64,000 nucleotides of DNA. Source: Ceratopteris richardii (Eukaryota > Streptophyta > Polypodiopsida > Polypodiales > Pteridaceae). The position numbers and the translations under genes were made by a program. Shown one piece after another: positions 44,068 through 57,000 of the stretch (its first letter is position 1; each line of letters begins with the position of its first letter). Location: the NCBI GenBank assembly GCA_020310875.1, contig CM035407.1, positions 88,377,632-88,441,631 of the forward strand. Direction: 5' to 3'. Below the pieces are notes generated by a model. It had not been told where the DNA came from, did no database searches, and saw only the letters and a program-made list of their open reading frames with translations.

Positions 44068-45544
44068 TCTATATGTTTGTGTATGTGTGTGTGTGGCTAC
44101 GTGCCTATCTAGCCCGATAGGTGGGTGGACCCACTTTGGCCGGGTGGTCAAAGCCATGAACTGACATCGGTTTCGCATAGGGCTAGTAGTGTGTGCATCA
44201 CCCGCTGCATTGGGTTGGTAGATGGGTGGAACAAACTTGATCGGGTGGTCGAGTCCACGAGTCGCATCCAACTTCAGCGTAGGTCGGCTTGTGTGAGTAA
44301 AAATAAATAAATAAATAAAGAAAAATAGAAAAAAAAGAAAAAGAAAATTTCTCGCTCGAGGGGAGACAAAAGAGAGGTGAGAGAGCATGATGCTCGGATG
44401 GGAATGTGTGTATGTGTTGCGGGGATCTAGGAATGTGTGGACTCCTGATGAGGCATGTCGAATCGACGCTTAAGCTTGGCTAGGGTTTTGGCTACGACGT
44501 GTCCTTGGAAGACTTGGACTCGAGGGATCCAAGCGTGCTAATGACTTTGTTTGTTTGCGAACTCTTGGGAGGTGCTCATTTTGCTTCTTAGGTTGTGCAA
44601 CTACTTGCGATGTCCCGAAGCATGTCGACGATGAGCGCCCTTGTCGGAGTGAGCTCGTGTTAGGCTTGAGTGGTCTTTGCCGCGTGTCCATAGGAGGTGT
44701 GGTAGTGACCTAGCATGGAATTTAGTTGAAAAGCGAAAAAAAAAGCAAAGAGTCGATGAAAAGGAAAGTAGGTAGTGGAAACCCTAGGTAGAAGGGGAAT
44801 GAAAAATCGGCGAGAGAACTCGGTTAGACATGAGAAAAAGGAATCAGGAAAGGTATCATGTGGCCGGGAAGAGTATCAAAAACAAAAGTGGGGAATGGTT
44901 TTTGATTATATATGGTGTGTGTGGAAAGTGTGTTCAGTATGCATGTGCAATATAGATTCGTGACGTGTTGAACGAATAGTCGAGAAGAGTGACGAGAGGG
45001 AATGTGGACATGTCTTCTGTTCGCATGTATATTGTGTGTGTCAAGCTTGCATGTGTGATGTGAGTGATGTGTGAGTGTTCTTTCCATTCTGATGTTATGT
45101 TTGATGAACAAAGTGGTCTAACATGTTTTGATGAGTTGTAGACAGGTTGACATGGCGGTGAAGATGCGAGAAGATGGACAAAGATGGTAAGTGAAATGAT
45201 TGGATTTTGGTACTAACGGATGATTGTATGAGGGTGATTGTAAGTGCTACATTGAGAAAGAAGAGAATAAACATGCAAGGTAAAGATTTGTATTTGATTG
45301 AGTGATGAGCACATGTTGGATGATTTGAGTGTAGGAACATATTTGGCTCGTCTGGGATGACTTCGCGAGCAGAAGAGGGGAGTATGTTCGCTCATGAAAC
45401 GGTTGTTTTTTATGCACCAATGTGTTTCTATTTGGAAAAAGAGTATGTTTGATTGCAGAAGAGTGATTAGATGATTGATGGGAAGCCTTTGGAGGTTACA
45501 CGACGACTTCTTGGCCAAAGAGGAATGCTATCAAGGGAGGCAAT

Positions 45545-45805
45545 ACTCGGAGACATGGCTTTTTGTTATGGTGGTTACCACAGTTTGAAGGCCTATGCAA
45601 GTACATGAACCATATCAAAAGGCTAGGAGATACATGATGAAATAATCAAGATAGGCCTAGAAAAAGAGCCCTAATTGGCAACACTTTGGTGCATATGCTG
45701 AACATGGCACTAGAGCAACTTTCGAAAGGGTTTGAAGTTCATATTGCAGAGTGTGTTTAACAAACTTGAAGCTCGAAGCATTGTTTCTTGGAACACTTTG
45801 ATTAG
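45545..45805 (+). pseudogene. PPR gene fragment captured in the 3' LTR
   Basis: Sister copy of the 39.3-39.6 kb relic, with EIHDEIIKIGLEK and VFNKLEARSIVSWNTLI recognisable. VSWNTLI is nearer the PPR consensus than the other copy's VSWNTSI. Its presence in both LTRs shows that capture preceded this insertion. Confidence 0.72.
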
Positions 45806-47966
45806 AACTGTTCCCACAATCAGCAACACTGTGAGTCTTTGGTTCTTGGTTTGTTTCTTTCTATATATTGGAGATGCGATGGAGTGGTGTCGGCATTGAA
45901 TAATGGTGGAGGAATGAGCAATTTTGGGTGATTATAGGTGTTTCAACCATTTCTTCATTCTGTTCCCAAAGGCTGGCCATTTTTGTGTCAGAAGGAAAAA
46001 ACAAAGATGGGCTGCTTTCCATTTTGTGTGCAGAGAGGAGGAAGTTTTTTTTGGCTACAAAGATTGTGGGGTTTCCGAAGCGATTGGGATTTTATCTCTT
46101 GCGGCAGCAAAAAGGGCTCTCTCTCTCTCTCTCTTTTTGGCTGGGCAGGGTGTCCTCTTCTCGGGGGCCCTTTTTATCTTCCGCGGCATGAAAGAAGGGT
46201 TCTCTCTCTTTTTCGTTTTTTTGTGGTGTCTGTGTAGGAGACAGGGGGGAAGAGAGCTGAGGAGAATAGGGGATTTGGGCTGAAACCGCTTGACTGAGGT
46301 CTTTGGGGGAATTTGTTGTCTCCATATTAGGGAGGTCCGACTTCGAAAGAGGGGGCTCTGACCTTGGATTGTGAGGAAACAAGAGGGCAAAACCATAGAG
46401 CCCAAGGAGTTTATATATCAGACGACTTGGTCCATCGGAATAACCATTGTTGTGAAAGAGAGAGTGGATTGCCCTATGCGGAAAAGGGAAATAGGCTAAC
46501 TGGGCTTTCCTCTCTGAATTTCTATGAAAGTGAGCTTCCATCTCAATGCATGCAGCAGGCTTGCAACCTGCTATACTGTAGATTCAGATGCGCTTTGTCT
46601 TCTTGCCCAGTGAGTCATGTGTTGGAACATGAAGTTTAAAACAGAAAGCTTATCCGTGAGCATAACGGAGGTTCAGATGATTATATGAGCATATATGTTG
46701 GTTGATTGGGGACCTTGGAGGACGCACGACTTTCCACTAAAGTTGATAGGGAGGGTCTAGAGAGAGCAAGGAAGATCAGGGCAGGCCTCTTAAGAGCAGA
46801 AAGGGGAATTTTGGGTGCTTGTCCTATGCGTAGAAATTAGGGTGGTCCTCTTCATTGAGGAATGGTCTTAAATAGGTTTTCATGCTGAGTTGCAATGCTA
46901 CTTTCATAACAAGTGCTGAACCTGATTTCAAAAGAGGAAAACTGAAGTGTTTAGGGGGTTGAAGGACGCATTCACTGGAGGAGGACAACCGGGCTTCACT
47001 AGAACAACAGGTCTACTACATTAAGGGAATTTGGATGACATAGGTGCACAACTGAAAGCAAGGAATATACACATAATGATGTGGTAGGAGACTTGGCGAC
47101 GACCCAACATGGGGATGTAGTGGGAGGAAGATTGCAAGCAGTTCAAGAACTCAAGCACAAGCCCAAGGGACTGTTGATGTGATGGATGAATGCCTCAGGT
47201 GCGCTATCCCAGTGATAATTTCTTAATAGAATTCAATTACCCCTCCGTCTCTTCTCAGCATATGAGGATCTGCGATATGTTGCAAGCATAACGCCTTTGT
47301 GATTTCTTGTAGTAGAACTTTTTAAGACCTTGATCATGGAATGTAATTTATCCACTGTTTCTTCATCGTTTGCATTTGAGTTCATTCCTTGGTGATCCCC
47401 ATAAGTACTCTAAGAGTGCATTAGGAGTTTGAAGTGACATCTACTCTTCGACTTTGTCAAAGCTCATTCCTTAACACTGGCCCTACTGAAATGAAATTGT
47501 CTATGTAGTACAATATTCGCCCTCATGTGCTCAGCTTTCATGGGATTCAACTCCACAAACACGCACAAATAAAGAAATGGACACTCCCACGTATAAATCA
47601 TAGAGAAGGAGTGTGATAATAATGGCTGCGATGGAGTTCTAGATATTACCGAAAAAATAACGCTTGTCATTGTGTAATTTCATCTGCATGCTCTTACTAG
47701 ATGCTAGGCCGAGGGAGTAAAAATTCCAAGTAAGAATGGGAGTAGGTGTCCATGTGAATGAGCTTCTAGTTGAGATGTTGTGTGTGAGTTTGAGTGTTTG
47801 AAGAACTGGATGTCATTTTCCTTTGTGTTTGGAGTCAGTTAGTGAGCAATTACGTTTGTGTGATGACCCAGTGTGGGTGGTCCATGCCTTCATATATGGG
47901 AGTGAGTACGTGGTCATGTACATGTAAATGAGCGTGTGTGTGGGTTTGGAATATGTGTGTGTATAC

Positions 47967-48207
<241 letters not shown>

Positions 48208-49357
48208 AGCGAGGGTGTGTGTGAGTGCATGTGTGTTCGGGGTAGGTGCGTGAGAGAGTGATAGAGTGAGTGAGAGAGGGAAAGTGTGAGAAAGTAAGTA
48301 CGTGTGGGTATGGATAGATGCGTGCAATTATGTGTGAGTGTATAGATGAGTATATGGAAGGGGTGTGCATGACAGGAAGAGGAATGGTATGAATCAGTGA
48401 AAGAAAGGGAGTGGGAGCAGGAGGTATATGAGCTAGTGCATAGAAAAAGGAAGTATCAATCGAGAGATAATTGTGGGCTCTAAGTAATCCAAGTGGACCG
48501 ATTCCAAGGGATTTGACAAAAATAAGGCTTGTATAATCATATTTCACTTGGGCGTTAGGACTCTTCAAGGTTCATGCACATTCTAAGACGAGGAATCCAC
48601 CTATCTTTGTGGTTAAGGCTTAAGGGGGCACGGAGGAGGTCTTGGTTTCAATTTCTACAAAGAGCAAGGTTTTGTCCCAGAGTTCTATGAGCTTGCGCAT
48701 TATGGACCATTCTTTCTAACTAGCACCTCTCCACATAAAGGGTGGCGGAGAATAGATCCAAAAAAGGATGGTGTGGATTGATTCTTGTGTACCTAAGTCG
48801 TGAAGTCTTAGGGACTTGTGTCGATGAGAATGTACCTCAATCGCCCCACAAGTACATATAGTGGTGGATTAACACACGTTCAATTATCAATCCATGAAAT
48901 TAGACATACCAAGTGTATGAAGACATGTGCACATATGATGGTAAGTGAAGTATCAATGCTATAATGCATCTGATTTGTCTCAACTACCTCTCCAACTCAC
49001 TAACTCTCTGAAAATGCACATCGTGATACCGTTTACAGTAGTAAGCACAAATTCAAACTTTTCTCTCAGCTCCAAAATCTCAATGTAGTCAATAATGGGT
49101 TCGTTTCGAAGCTCTCGACGCGACTCATCTAATACTAGTATCTTCTGTCGAATTTGACGAAGGTGCTTTGAGTTATGCACAAAATAGTGAATGGCAAGAA
49201 ACAACAACACCTACTCCACAACTTGTTATGGCTCACACACACACACACTACAATAGTTTACAAGTGATGAGAAGGGGTAGGCAACAGTCCTACACACACA
49301 TTTCAAGCATTGCACACACACAAAAGCTCTTAGAGAGGAAGAAAATTAGCAGGAAAG

Positions 49358-49584
49358 AGGCAAATTCGAAATTCTGCTTCAATTCTCACAATGGCAAAAA
49401 GTTCTTTACAAGAGTCACCAAGTGACTTCAGCAATCTTCCATCTTTTTTTGAGCTCATTTTTATCATGCATGTAGGCAAATTCGAAATTCTGCTTCAATT
49501 CTCACAATGGCAAAAAGTTCTTTACAAGAGTCACCAAGTGACTTCAGCAATTCTTCCATCTTTTTTTGAGCTCATTTTTATCAT
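49358..49584. repeat. Tandem duplication of about 110 bp, period 116 bp
   Basis: The segment from GGCAAATTCGAAATTCTGC to GAGCTCATTTTTATCAT occurs at about 49358-49467 and 49474-49584, with nearly no difference apart from one inserted base. A recent local duplication. Confidence 0.95.
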
Positions 49585-50520
49585 TCTTCCCTTAGCGCTG
49601 TCGCAGGGATCTCAAAAAGGAGGGTGAAAAGAAACAAAGGAGCTTAGCTTAGATTATTACTTTACACATGATCTAATCACGTCGCTTTAGCATATAAACT
49701 TTGACAAGGTTAGCAACTTAAGAATAGCACATTTATTTCGAAACCTACGGGCATGCACACAAGATGCCGTGATGAAATGATGTTCACACGAGCTCAGTCA
49801 ACAAATGTCATCTTGGACTCCATAAGTTAGAGAATTTGGATTCTCACACTCTCTTTCTAACATTGAGTTCATCGTAATTCATCCTTCGAGATAAAGCGTT
49901 GGTATAATGGGCTCTCAATGTGGGATGCTCATAAAACATGAGGAAGCAGCGTACCTTGCTAATATGTATTGACTCTTTCAGTTTAACACATTGTTGATAT
50001 GTAGTCTATATCCTGCTCTAAATTTGTGAGGGCCTTGAAGCTGTTGAAAATCCTTCTGTAATCATTGAAGATTTGTTGGATGTTATTGGAATTACTCTCT
50101 ATTCTTCACATCTTCCCCTATGTATTGTTTTTGACACTCACTGACAGCACTCACAATAGCTTAGTGTTGAATTCATCCTTTTCCTTTTCTCGATTCCTTG
50201 TCGTTCACGATGTCGGAATTTTTTTCTCATTCACCTTACTGCAGTTGCGCTACATGAACCTGAGCTGAGTTTGCATCAAGATGTGCATAGTATGCAGGAG
50301 AAGCCATTAAGATAGATCGTGTACATCACGCATTCGTATAACAAAGGTTACTTTTGTGAGTAATTGAACATCATGAGTCCCTGTTTTTGCTTGTTGCTCA
50401 TCACATCTTATCAGGTAATTTATTCCTTTCTTAGCTTTATAGTAGTACTACTTGAGCATTCCTTTCATGACAGCACATCGTTTGTTTGCATAATCCTCAC
50501 TGTTTGAGTCATCAGATAAT

Positions 50521-50715
50521 ATGTGTCCCTCCGGTGCATGTAAAGAACCAAATTTTGATGATGACCCAGATCATACCACAACCGACGACCTCCCCACCAG
50601 CCTTCTACCTCCTCAATTGCTGCCAACGTTCGGAAACGCTCCATCTATATCTTTCATTGAAACAGCCATGAATTCTATTCTTCAACTGCTCGTCGGCGAT
50701 GAAATATACATGTAA
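50521..50715 (+). CDS. Small hypothetical frame
   Basis: 64 residues, starting MCPSGACKEPNFDDDPDHTT and ending LVGDEIYM. It is Asp/Pro/Leu-rich with less AT-biased codon use than neighbouring frames. It could be an exon remnant of a host gene. No family recognised and no clear promoter. Confidence 0.2.
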   Translation: MCPSGACKEPNFDDDPDHTTTDDLPTSLLPPQLLPTFGNAPSISFIETAMNSILQLLVGDEIYM

Positions 50716-51215
50716 CACACTTGAGACACTGGAAGGATGTGTAGAACGACCGCTGTAAATGTTGAAAAATAGCGGGCAGATAATCCGTGGAGGAAGAAAA
50801 AGCTGATGAATACTAGTGCAGAGGAGCTATATCATCCTCCCAGATGAACACCGAGCTTCCCCAGAATTCTCGAACACCTGAATTGCTATAGGCTCTCACA
50901 TTGGCCGCTACTTCCCATAACCCTTTTCGAACAAACTTTCGTAAGGAACTTTGCCTATAAAGATGATATGCATCAGGTTGTGCCACCCTCCATCCTTCAA
51001 ACGCTCCTCACTTCTTTTTGCCCCGTAGATGGCTATTCACCCCCATTTGGAATCTCCCGCATGCGGCATAAGCAAGAGCCACATATGCCCATGCACACAA
51101 CTCCCTCCAAGCGAGAGCTTTTCCTTCGGACGCTGCCACTTCTATTCATCCTCATCTTCCGAAAGAAGGAATTAAAAGAAGAACGCTCTACGTATACATT
51201 CTATACATATTTTAG

Positions 51216-52996
51216 TTATTTATACAATCTATACGCTTGTAATGCTTGTGCAGATAGGTGTTCACTCAATGCTTTGAATTGATTGCATTCCACTAGGGCC
51301 TTATCATAATCGTTATCCTCTTCCATGAGTTGTTGTTGAGTATCCAAAGCCATTTGAATCATTTGTTTTAGTACATGTTTGAGTTGTGCCACATCTACAT
51401 TCAGACATGTTTTTGGGATGCTTGGTGCCTCACCTGTGAGGACATCTTTTCCCTTTTCCACCTAAATTGTGTTGTTATGTGGCTGTCTCATTTGCAGGTG
51501 GATCTGAGTTTCCTTTTCTTCATGTGTAGTAGACTTTGTAGCACTTCCTTGAAATGTTACATCTAGTGGGGAAGTCTCTATGACAATCCTTATGGGCGTA
51601 AACCGTTCTGGTTTGTCCACCCTCATGATTTTTTTCTTCCTTTGGAATCTTTATCGCGGTTTCACCATCCAAGTGGGTTTCTGTGATTTGAATATTTGTT
51701 GCTTCATTCATCTGCAATGTATGTACATTCTTTTGTTCTTTTGCCTTAACTTTGTGTCTATCTCCCAAGGTAGCATCAGGACTTTGATCCTGCTTATTGC
51801 TTTCTGCTTCAGTGGAGTCCTTCAGTTGATTGATTTCATCCCATTTATCGTTGTCATTGGATTCACTTTTAATATCCACGTTCATGGGGGATGGTTCACG
51901 TTCTTCTTGGACTTCAGAAGATGAAGTAGAGTTCGCCAATCCCAGTTCTCTATATCTATGGAATTTTGTTGGTCTATTTCCCTGTATGGTCTTTGCATGC
52001 TCTTGATGATAGTGGTGCCCTTGTACTGGCAAGTTTACTTGTCCTTCCATGAATCTATGGGTATCTTCCATGGCTTCTTTTGGCTCTTCTTCTGTGATAG
52101 GTTTGGTCTGTTTGATTTTGGTTCTTGGAAGTACATGTATTCTTTTTGACAAAGGGAGTGCTTCTTCTGCCTTCAATGCTTCTCTTAATCTCTTTGCACC
52201 TCTCATTCTCGGTTCAGAGCTTGTTCCCACCTCTTTGGTCACCTTTATTCCTTTCTTCTTTCTTGGGATGGTGGTTGGCTTTGTGTACCTTGTCATTTCC
52301 ACTGATGAAGGCATTTCCTTAAGGTATTCCCTAATGCCTTCTTGGACATACGGTGTCAGATTCACTTGGTTGCCAATTTGTTTGGTGGCATGAGATAGTA
52401 GCTGTTCTATAACCTTTTGAGATGCCGTGTATCGGTGCATGTTGGGAAAAAAGAAATGCTAGTGTATTAGCCTCACCTCCTCTTCAATATCCACATGATT
52501 GATGTCCATCAATGTTCGGGTCTTCGTTCCATGGCTTTCATCCTTTAGGTCAGTGTTCCCATATTTCACCCATCCAAATGCTTCTTTAATTAGCTTGTGC
52601 GTGAATGGAATAATCACCCATTTGCCCTCCACATTGAGAACTTTCACTTCTAGTACTAAAGGATTATGTAGAGTTGGTTGAAGAGTGTTCATAACCTTAG
52701 TACATTTTGTTGAAAATACGGCTTATAAATTGGTAAGTTGAAGTACTTATGAATTCCTACCTTTCTCAATACATCCATAGTTGATGGGAGTTCATGTAAG
52801 ACTTTAAAGTTCTGGGACACATCACAGGAAACTGATGATCTGTGTCCATGATTTTTATGTTCATCAAGAATAGATGGTCTCTTGCGGGTTGGTCTTCTCT
52901 CAACCAATGGCCCTTAGCTTTTGTTACACTTTGCAATGGGAATTCCAGTACTTCCTCTTGAATGGTTGCTTGAGAATCTTCAGCAGCCATTTGCAC
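51216..52996 (-). CDS. Cluster of minus-strand open frames of an unrecognised family
   Basis: Frames at 52996-52689, 52692-52459, 52440-51520 (306 residues) and 51461-51216 lie end to end on one strand. The upstream ones have a folded-protein look (FKVLHELPSTMDVLRKVG, KYFNLPIYKPYF, VEGKWVIIPFTHKLIKEAFG). The 306-residue frame is hydrophilic, Lys/Glu-rich and probably disordered. The last has DVAQLKHVLKQMIQMALDTQ, a helix. A good plant 3' splice-like site (TTTTCTTTCAG) lies upstream near 53139. It could be a retroelement ORF in the gag position or a decayed host gene family. I cannot name it. Confidence 0.4.
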
Positions 52997-53313
52997 TTGT
53001 AATAAAGGAAAGAATAATCTTACATAAGAAACTAATTTGGGTGTGTGTGTGGTTCATTGAAATGTCATTTTTTTTCCGCTCTGTTCCCCCTTGCATAAGC
53101 AAGTAATGTATCTTCCACACTTTTCTTAAGTTGTAATCCTGAAAGAAAACAAGAAATGAATGCTAGTCGAAGCATTTATTTATTTACAATGTATGGTCAT
53201 TCCTATGATAATAGAAGCTAAGATCTATTCCTATGATGGAAATGTGCACCACTACTTTTGTTGAAGAGCCAATGTTTTGAATGCATGGCGTTGTAATGTG
53301 GCCCTATCATGCA

Positions 53314-53318
53314 CACTC
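53314..53318. repeat. Target-site duplication CACTC, left copy
   Basis: CACTC directly precedes the left LTR and is repeated directly after the right LTR at 58949-58953. Confidence 0.93.
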
Positions 53319-54036
53319 TGTAAGACAATAGTTACGCAATATAACACAGGAGCAATAGCAGAGAAGATAACAGATATAGGAGAATCTCAACAATTTTCTA
53401 CTAGCAGCAAGTACAAAGATGATGGCGTTGTCCACCCGTGCGCTCTCAAGGTAGAGCTTAAATGGTGATCTAGACAACTCTAGATAGGGAGATACAAGGT
53501 AGAGGTATGCTGGCTCAACTCAATGTCTTAGGTAGTGCAGAAGTCATGTATATATAGGATCATGGGTGGCCTGCCATGGACGGCTATACATGGGCGGTAG
53601 GGCGTGGGCGGCCACCGCCCGCGTAATTGCCATACACGGCTTAGACTGGTTGAACCGACCTAACAAATATAAATGATTTCTGACTCCGACAGGGAATATT
53701 CCATGGAATATTCCCTTTACCGTCGCGCCGGGGGCGCTGCCCCCGGACCCCCACCAGGGGGCCCGCTGGCCCCCTGGGACCCCCCAGCCAGGGGGCCCGC
53801 TGGCCCCCTTGGACCCCCCAGCCGGGGCTGCTCACCGCTGCCCCGGACCCCACAATTGGGGACCCTGGTAACTCCCTTTCCTTATAATATCTTACATGGT
53901 CCAATATGACCTTCATCCAACATTCAAGTTGGGATTCCCATCAATTGGGTAATGCACGCTTGGCTTCTCCTCATAAAGGGGGCCTTACAAAATGTGCATA
54001 CAATCATGAGGGGTAGACATTGATCATACTCTAACA
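53319..54036 (-). repeat. 3' LTR of the young copia element
   Basis: 718 bp, 5'-TG...CA-3' on the minus strand (TGTTAGAGTATG...GTCTTACA). It contains a 24-bp perfect palindrome at 53692-53715 (GGGAATATTCCA and its mirror) and a block at about 53725-53875 of extreme G+C content with repeated GGGGGCCCGCTGGCCCCC-type motifs. The 91- and 78-residue frames over this block occur in both LTRs and are Pro/Gly-rich artefacts. Confidence 0.96.
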
Positions 54037-54046
54037 CCCCCCCTCA
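54037..54046 (-). other. Polypurine tract of the young copia element
   Basis: On the minus strand TTGAGGGGGG lies directly before the 3' LTR start (TGTTAGAG). Confidence 0.9.
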
Positions 54047-54064
54047 ATGTTTACCGATGATAAA

Positions 54065-57000
54065 TCAAGTAGGTCTCGGTCCTATGCCCATCTGTTGAAG
54101 ATGCTTGTTGAGCTGCTCTCTTCCAAGTGCTTTAGTGAATATGTCAGCACAATTTGCCTCTGTTGGGCAATATTCTAGCTCCACAATTTCATCTTCAATT
54201 AGCTCACGAATGTAATGGTACTGTACTTCTATGTGCTTGGTGCGAGCATGAAATACTGGGTTCTTTGCAATAGCCATACAACTTTGATTATCACACTTGA
54301 GTACAATTGGCATATTTGATGGAAAGCCTATATCTGCAAGAATTCTCCTTAACCAGACTGCCTCACAAGAAGCAAAACAAGCTGCTTTGTACTCTGCTTC
54401 AGTGGAGGAGAGTGCGAGAGTTGGTTGCTTCCTACTTACCCAAGAAAATATTCCTGAACCAAGTGAGAAACAATATCCAGAAACTGATTTTCTAGAATCA
54501 CAATCTCCAGCCCAATCTGAATCACAATATCCTTGGAGTGTATCACCTGTGGTATACAAAATACCAAAATCCAAGGTTCCTGCAATGTACCTTAGAATTC
54601 GCATTCCAGCATTCCAGTGACTCTCCTTAGGTTTGTTGGAAAACCTGCTTAACACTCCAACAGCATAGCAAATGTCTGGTCTAGTGTTGCACAGAAAAAT
54701 AAGACTTCCAACGAGCTTCCTATACTTCTTAGCATCTACATCAGGCATGTTATCATCCATAGATAGCTTATGATTTACCTCCATAGGTGTGCTAGTTGGT
54801 TTGCAGTCCATCATTCCAAATGCCTTGAGAATTTCTTTGGAATATTTTTGTTGTGAGATGAAAATGCCATCCTTCCTTTGCCATACTTCAATTCCCAGAC
54901 AAAAATGGAGTAGACCTAAGTCTGTCATTTCAAACTCAGTTCCCAAGCTGATCCGAGTTTGATTGATGAGTTCCTGATGATCTCCTGTAATGATCAAATC
55001 ATCTACATATACAATGACAACAACTAGCTTGCTATCCCTTTTCGTTACATACAAGTTAGCATCAGAAGTACTTCTTTCAAAACCCATATTTTTGAAAAAA
55101 TGATCAATTCGTTGGTACCAAGCCCGTGGAGCTTGCTTAAGTCCATACAAAGCTTTCTTCAACCTGCAAACTTTATTTTCTGAATTGGGCACCTCAAAAC
55201 CTGGTGGTTGAGATACATATACCTCCTCCTTGAGGTGACCATTCAAAAATGCAGATTTGACATCCATCTGGAAAATAGGCCAAGACTTTTGTGCAGCTAC
55301 TGCAAGTACCGTCCGAATAGTTGTCATGCGTGCTGTTGGTGCAAAAGTTTCTTGAACATCAAATCCTTCAATCTGTGAAAAACCCTGTGCAACTAATCGT
55401 GCCTTATACTTTTCTAATGTTCCATCAGCTTTATACTTAGCTTTCCAAATCCATTTAGTACCTATTACCTTCTTCTTTGGCGGCAAGTCGACTAGATCCC
55501 ATGTATCATTTTTGAGTATACTATCATACTCAGACTGCATTGCCGCTCTCCAATCTGGATCATCAATGGCTTCTTCAATGGTGGTAGGTTCCTTTATCGA
55601 ACCCATGATATCTGCCATTAGAGCCATGTTAACAATGTGTTCTGAGGCTCTTCTTTGCTCCTCTATTCTCTTTGATCTTCGTAATCCATCCGATGATGAT
55701 TCTGGTGCATCTACATGTGGATTGTGATCATCAAAGAGCTGTTGTGCCCACTTCGGTAGTGGCTTACGCTGTGCAGCTACAATTGGTTGGCTTTTTATTG
55801 AGGAAATTTCTCCATCAGATGTTTCCTCCTCCTCAACTTTAACCTGTCTTTTGATAGGCACAAGGTGAGATATTTCTCCGTTTGATGAGATAGTAGATTT
55901 ACCTTTATCTTCTACTAAGTGTGGTCGTTCATCAAACACCACATCTCGGCTGACAAAAATCTTCCTTGCCTCAGGATCCCATAACCTGTATGCTTTAGAC
56001 TCTTCACTATATCCTAGGAAGACACACTTTTTGCTTTTTGAATCCAACTTTGATCTTGTTGAATCAGGAATATGTGCATAACAGAAACAACCAAAAATTC
56101 TGAAATGCAAAACTGAAGGCTTTTTACCAGAATATGCTTCTTGAGGAGTCATCCCCTTCAGAGCTTTTGTGTAGCTTCGATTGAGGATGTAGACTGCTGT
56201 ATTGACTGCTTCTGCCCAGAATGAATCAGGCATGTCTTGAGCCTTTAACATACAACGAGCCATTTCAACTACTGTCCTGTTCCTGCGCTCAACAACGCCA
56301 TTTTGTTGAGGTGTATGAGCTGTGGTAAGTTGCCTTTTCACACCATGCTCCTTACAGTAATTGTTGAATTCTGTTGACAAGAATTCACCTCCTCTATCTG
56401 TTCTAAATTTCTTCAGTTTCCTTCCTGATTCACTTTCTACATACTTATGCCACGCTTTAAATTTTTCAAAAGCATCAGCCTTCTCTCGAATGAAATAAAC
56501 CCACATCTTTCTACTATAATCGTCGACTAACAGCAAGAAGTAGAAAGATCCTCCTAAAGCAGGTGTAGACATTTTACCGCAGAGATCAGCATGTACCAAC
56601 TCTAGAGGAGCTTGAGATCGATTGCTGGTCTCTCTTGGAAATGCCTTTCGTTGTTGCTTGCCCATCATACAAGCTTCACAAGGTTCCTGCAACTCTGAAA
56701 ATGCAGGCAAATGAGCAACCATCCCTGTTCGTTGCATCTCCTTCAAAACTGCAAATCCGAGATGCCCAAATCGTTGGTGCCATAACCTGCTTACATCTTT
56801 ATCTTCTGTAGCAGTTAAAGCACTTAACTCATACAAGTTATCCCGTCGTGTGCCTTTACCTACAACATTACCTGATGAATCCATGATTTCCGCACCACTC
56901 TTATTGAAGTGAACTTCGAGTCCACGATCTGTTATTGCAGAAACTGACAACAAATTTCTTTTGAGTGTAGGTACATAGAGAACATCGGATAACTTTTTCT

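Larger units (their letters stand above)
48568..51215. other. Mostly unassigned DNA with a tandem duplication and a small frame
   Basis: No transposon homology recognised. Contains a (CA)n tract near 49232-49249, the duplication at 49358-49584 and a short coding-looking frame at 50521-50715. 50.5-51.2 kb is richer in C and looks less like decayed retrotransposon than its surroundings, so it might be host DNA. Confidence 0.4.

Noticed and set aside
49861-49960. Possible tRNA-like text (GCGTTGGTATAATGGG)
   Set aside because: No cloverleaf arms or T-loop consensus could be matched around it.
53641-53916. Pro/Gly-rich 91-residue frame in the copia LTR (also 58553-58828)
   Set aside because: It lies in U3 of both LTRs over a GC-rich repeat block; openness is due to base composition.
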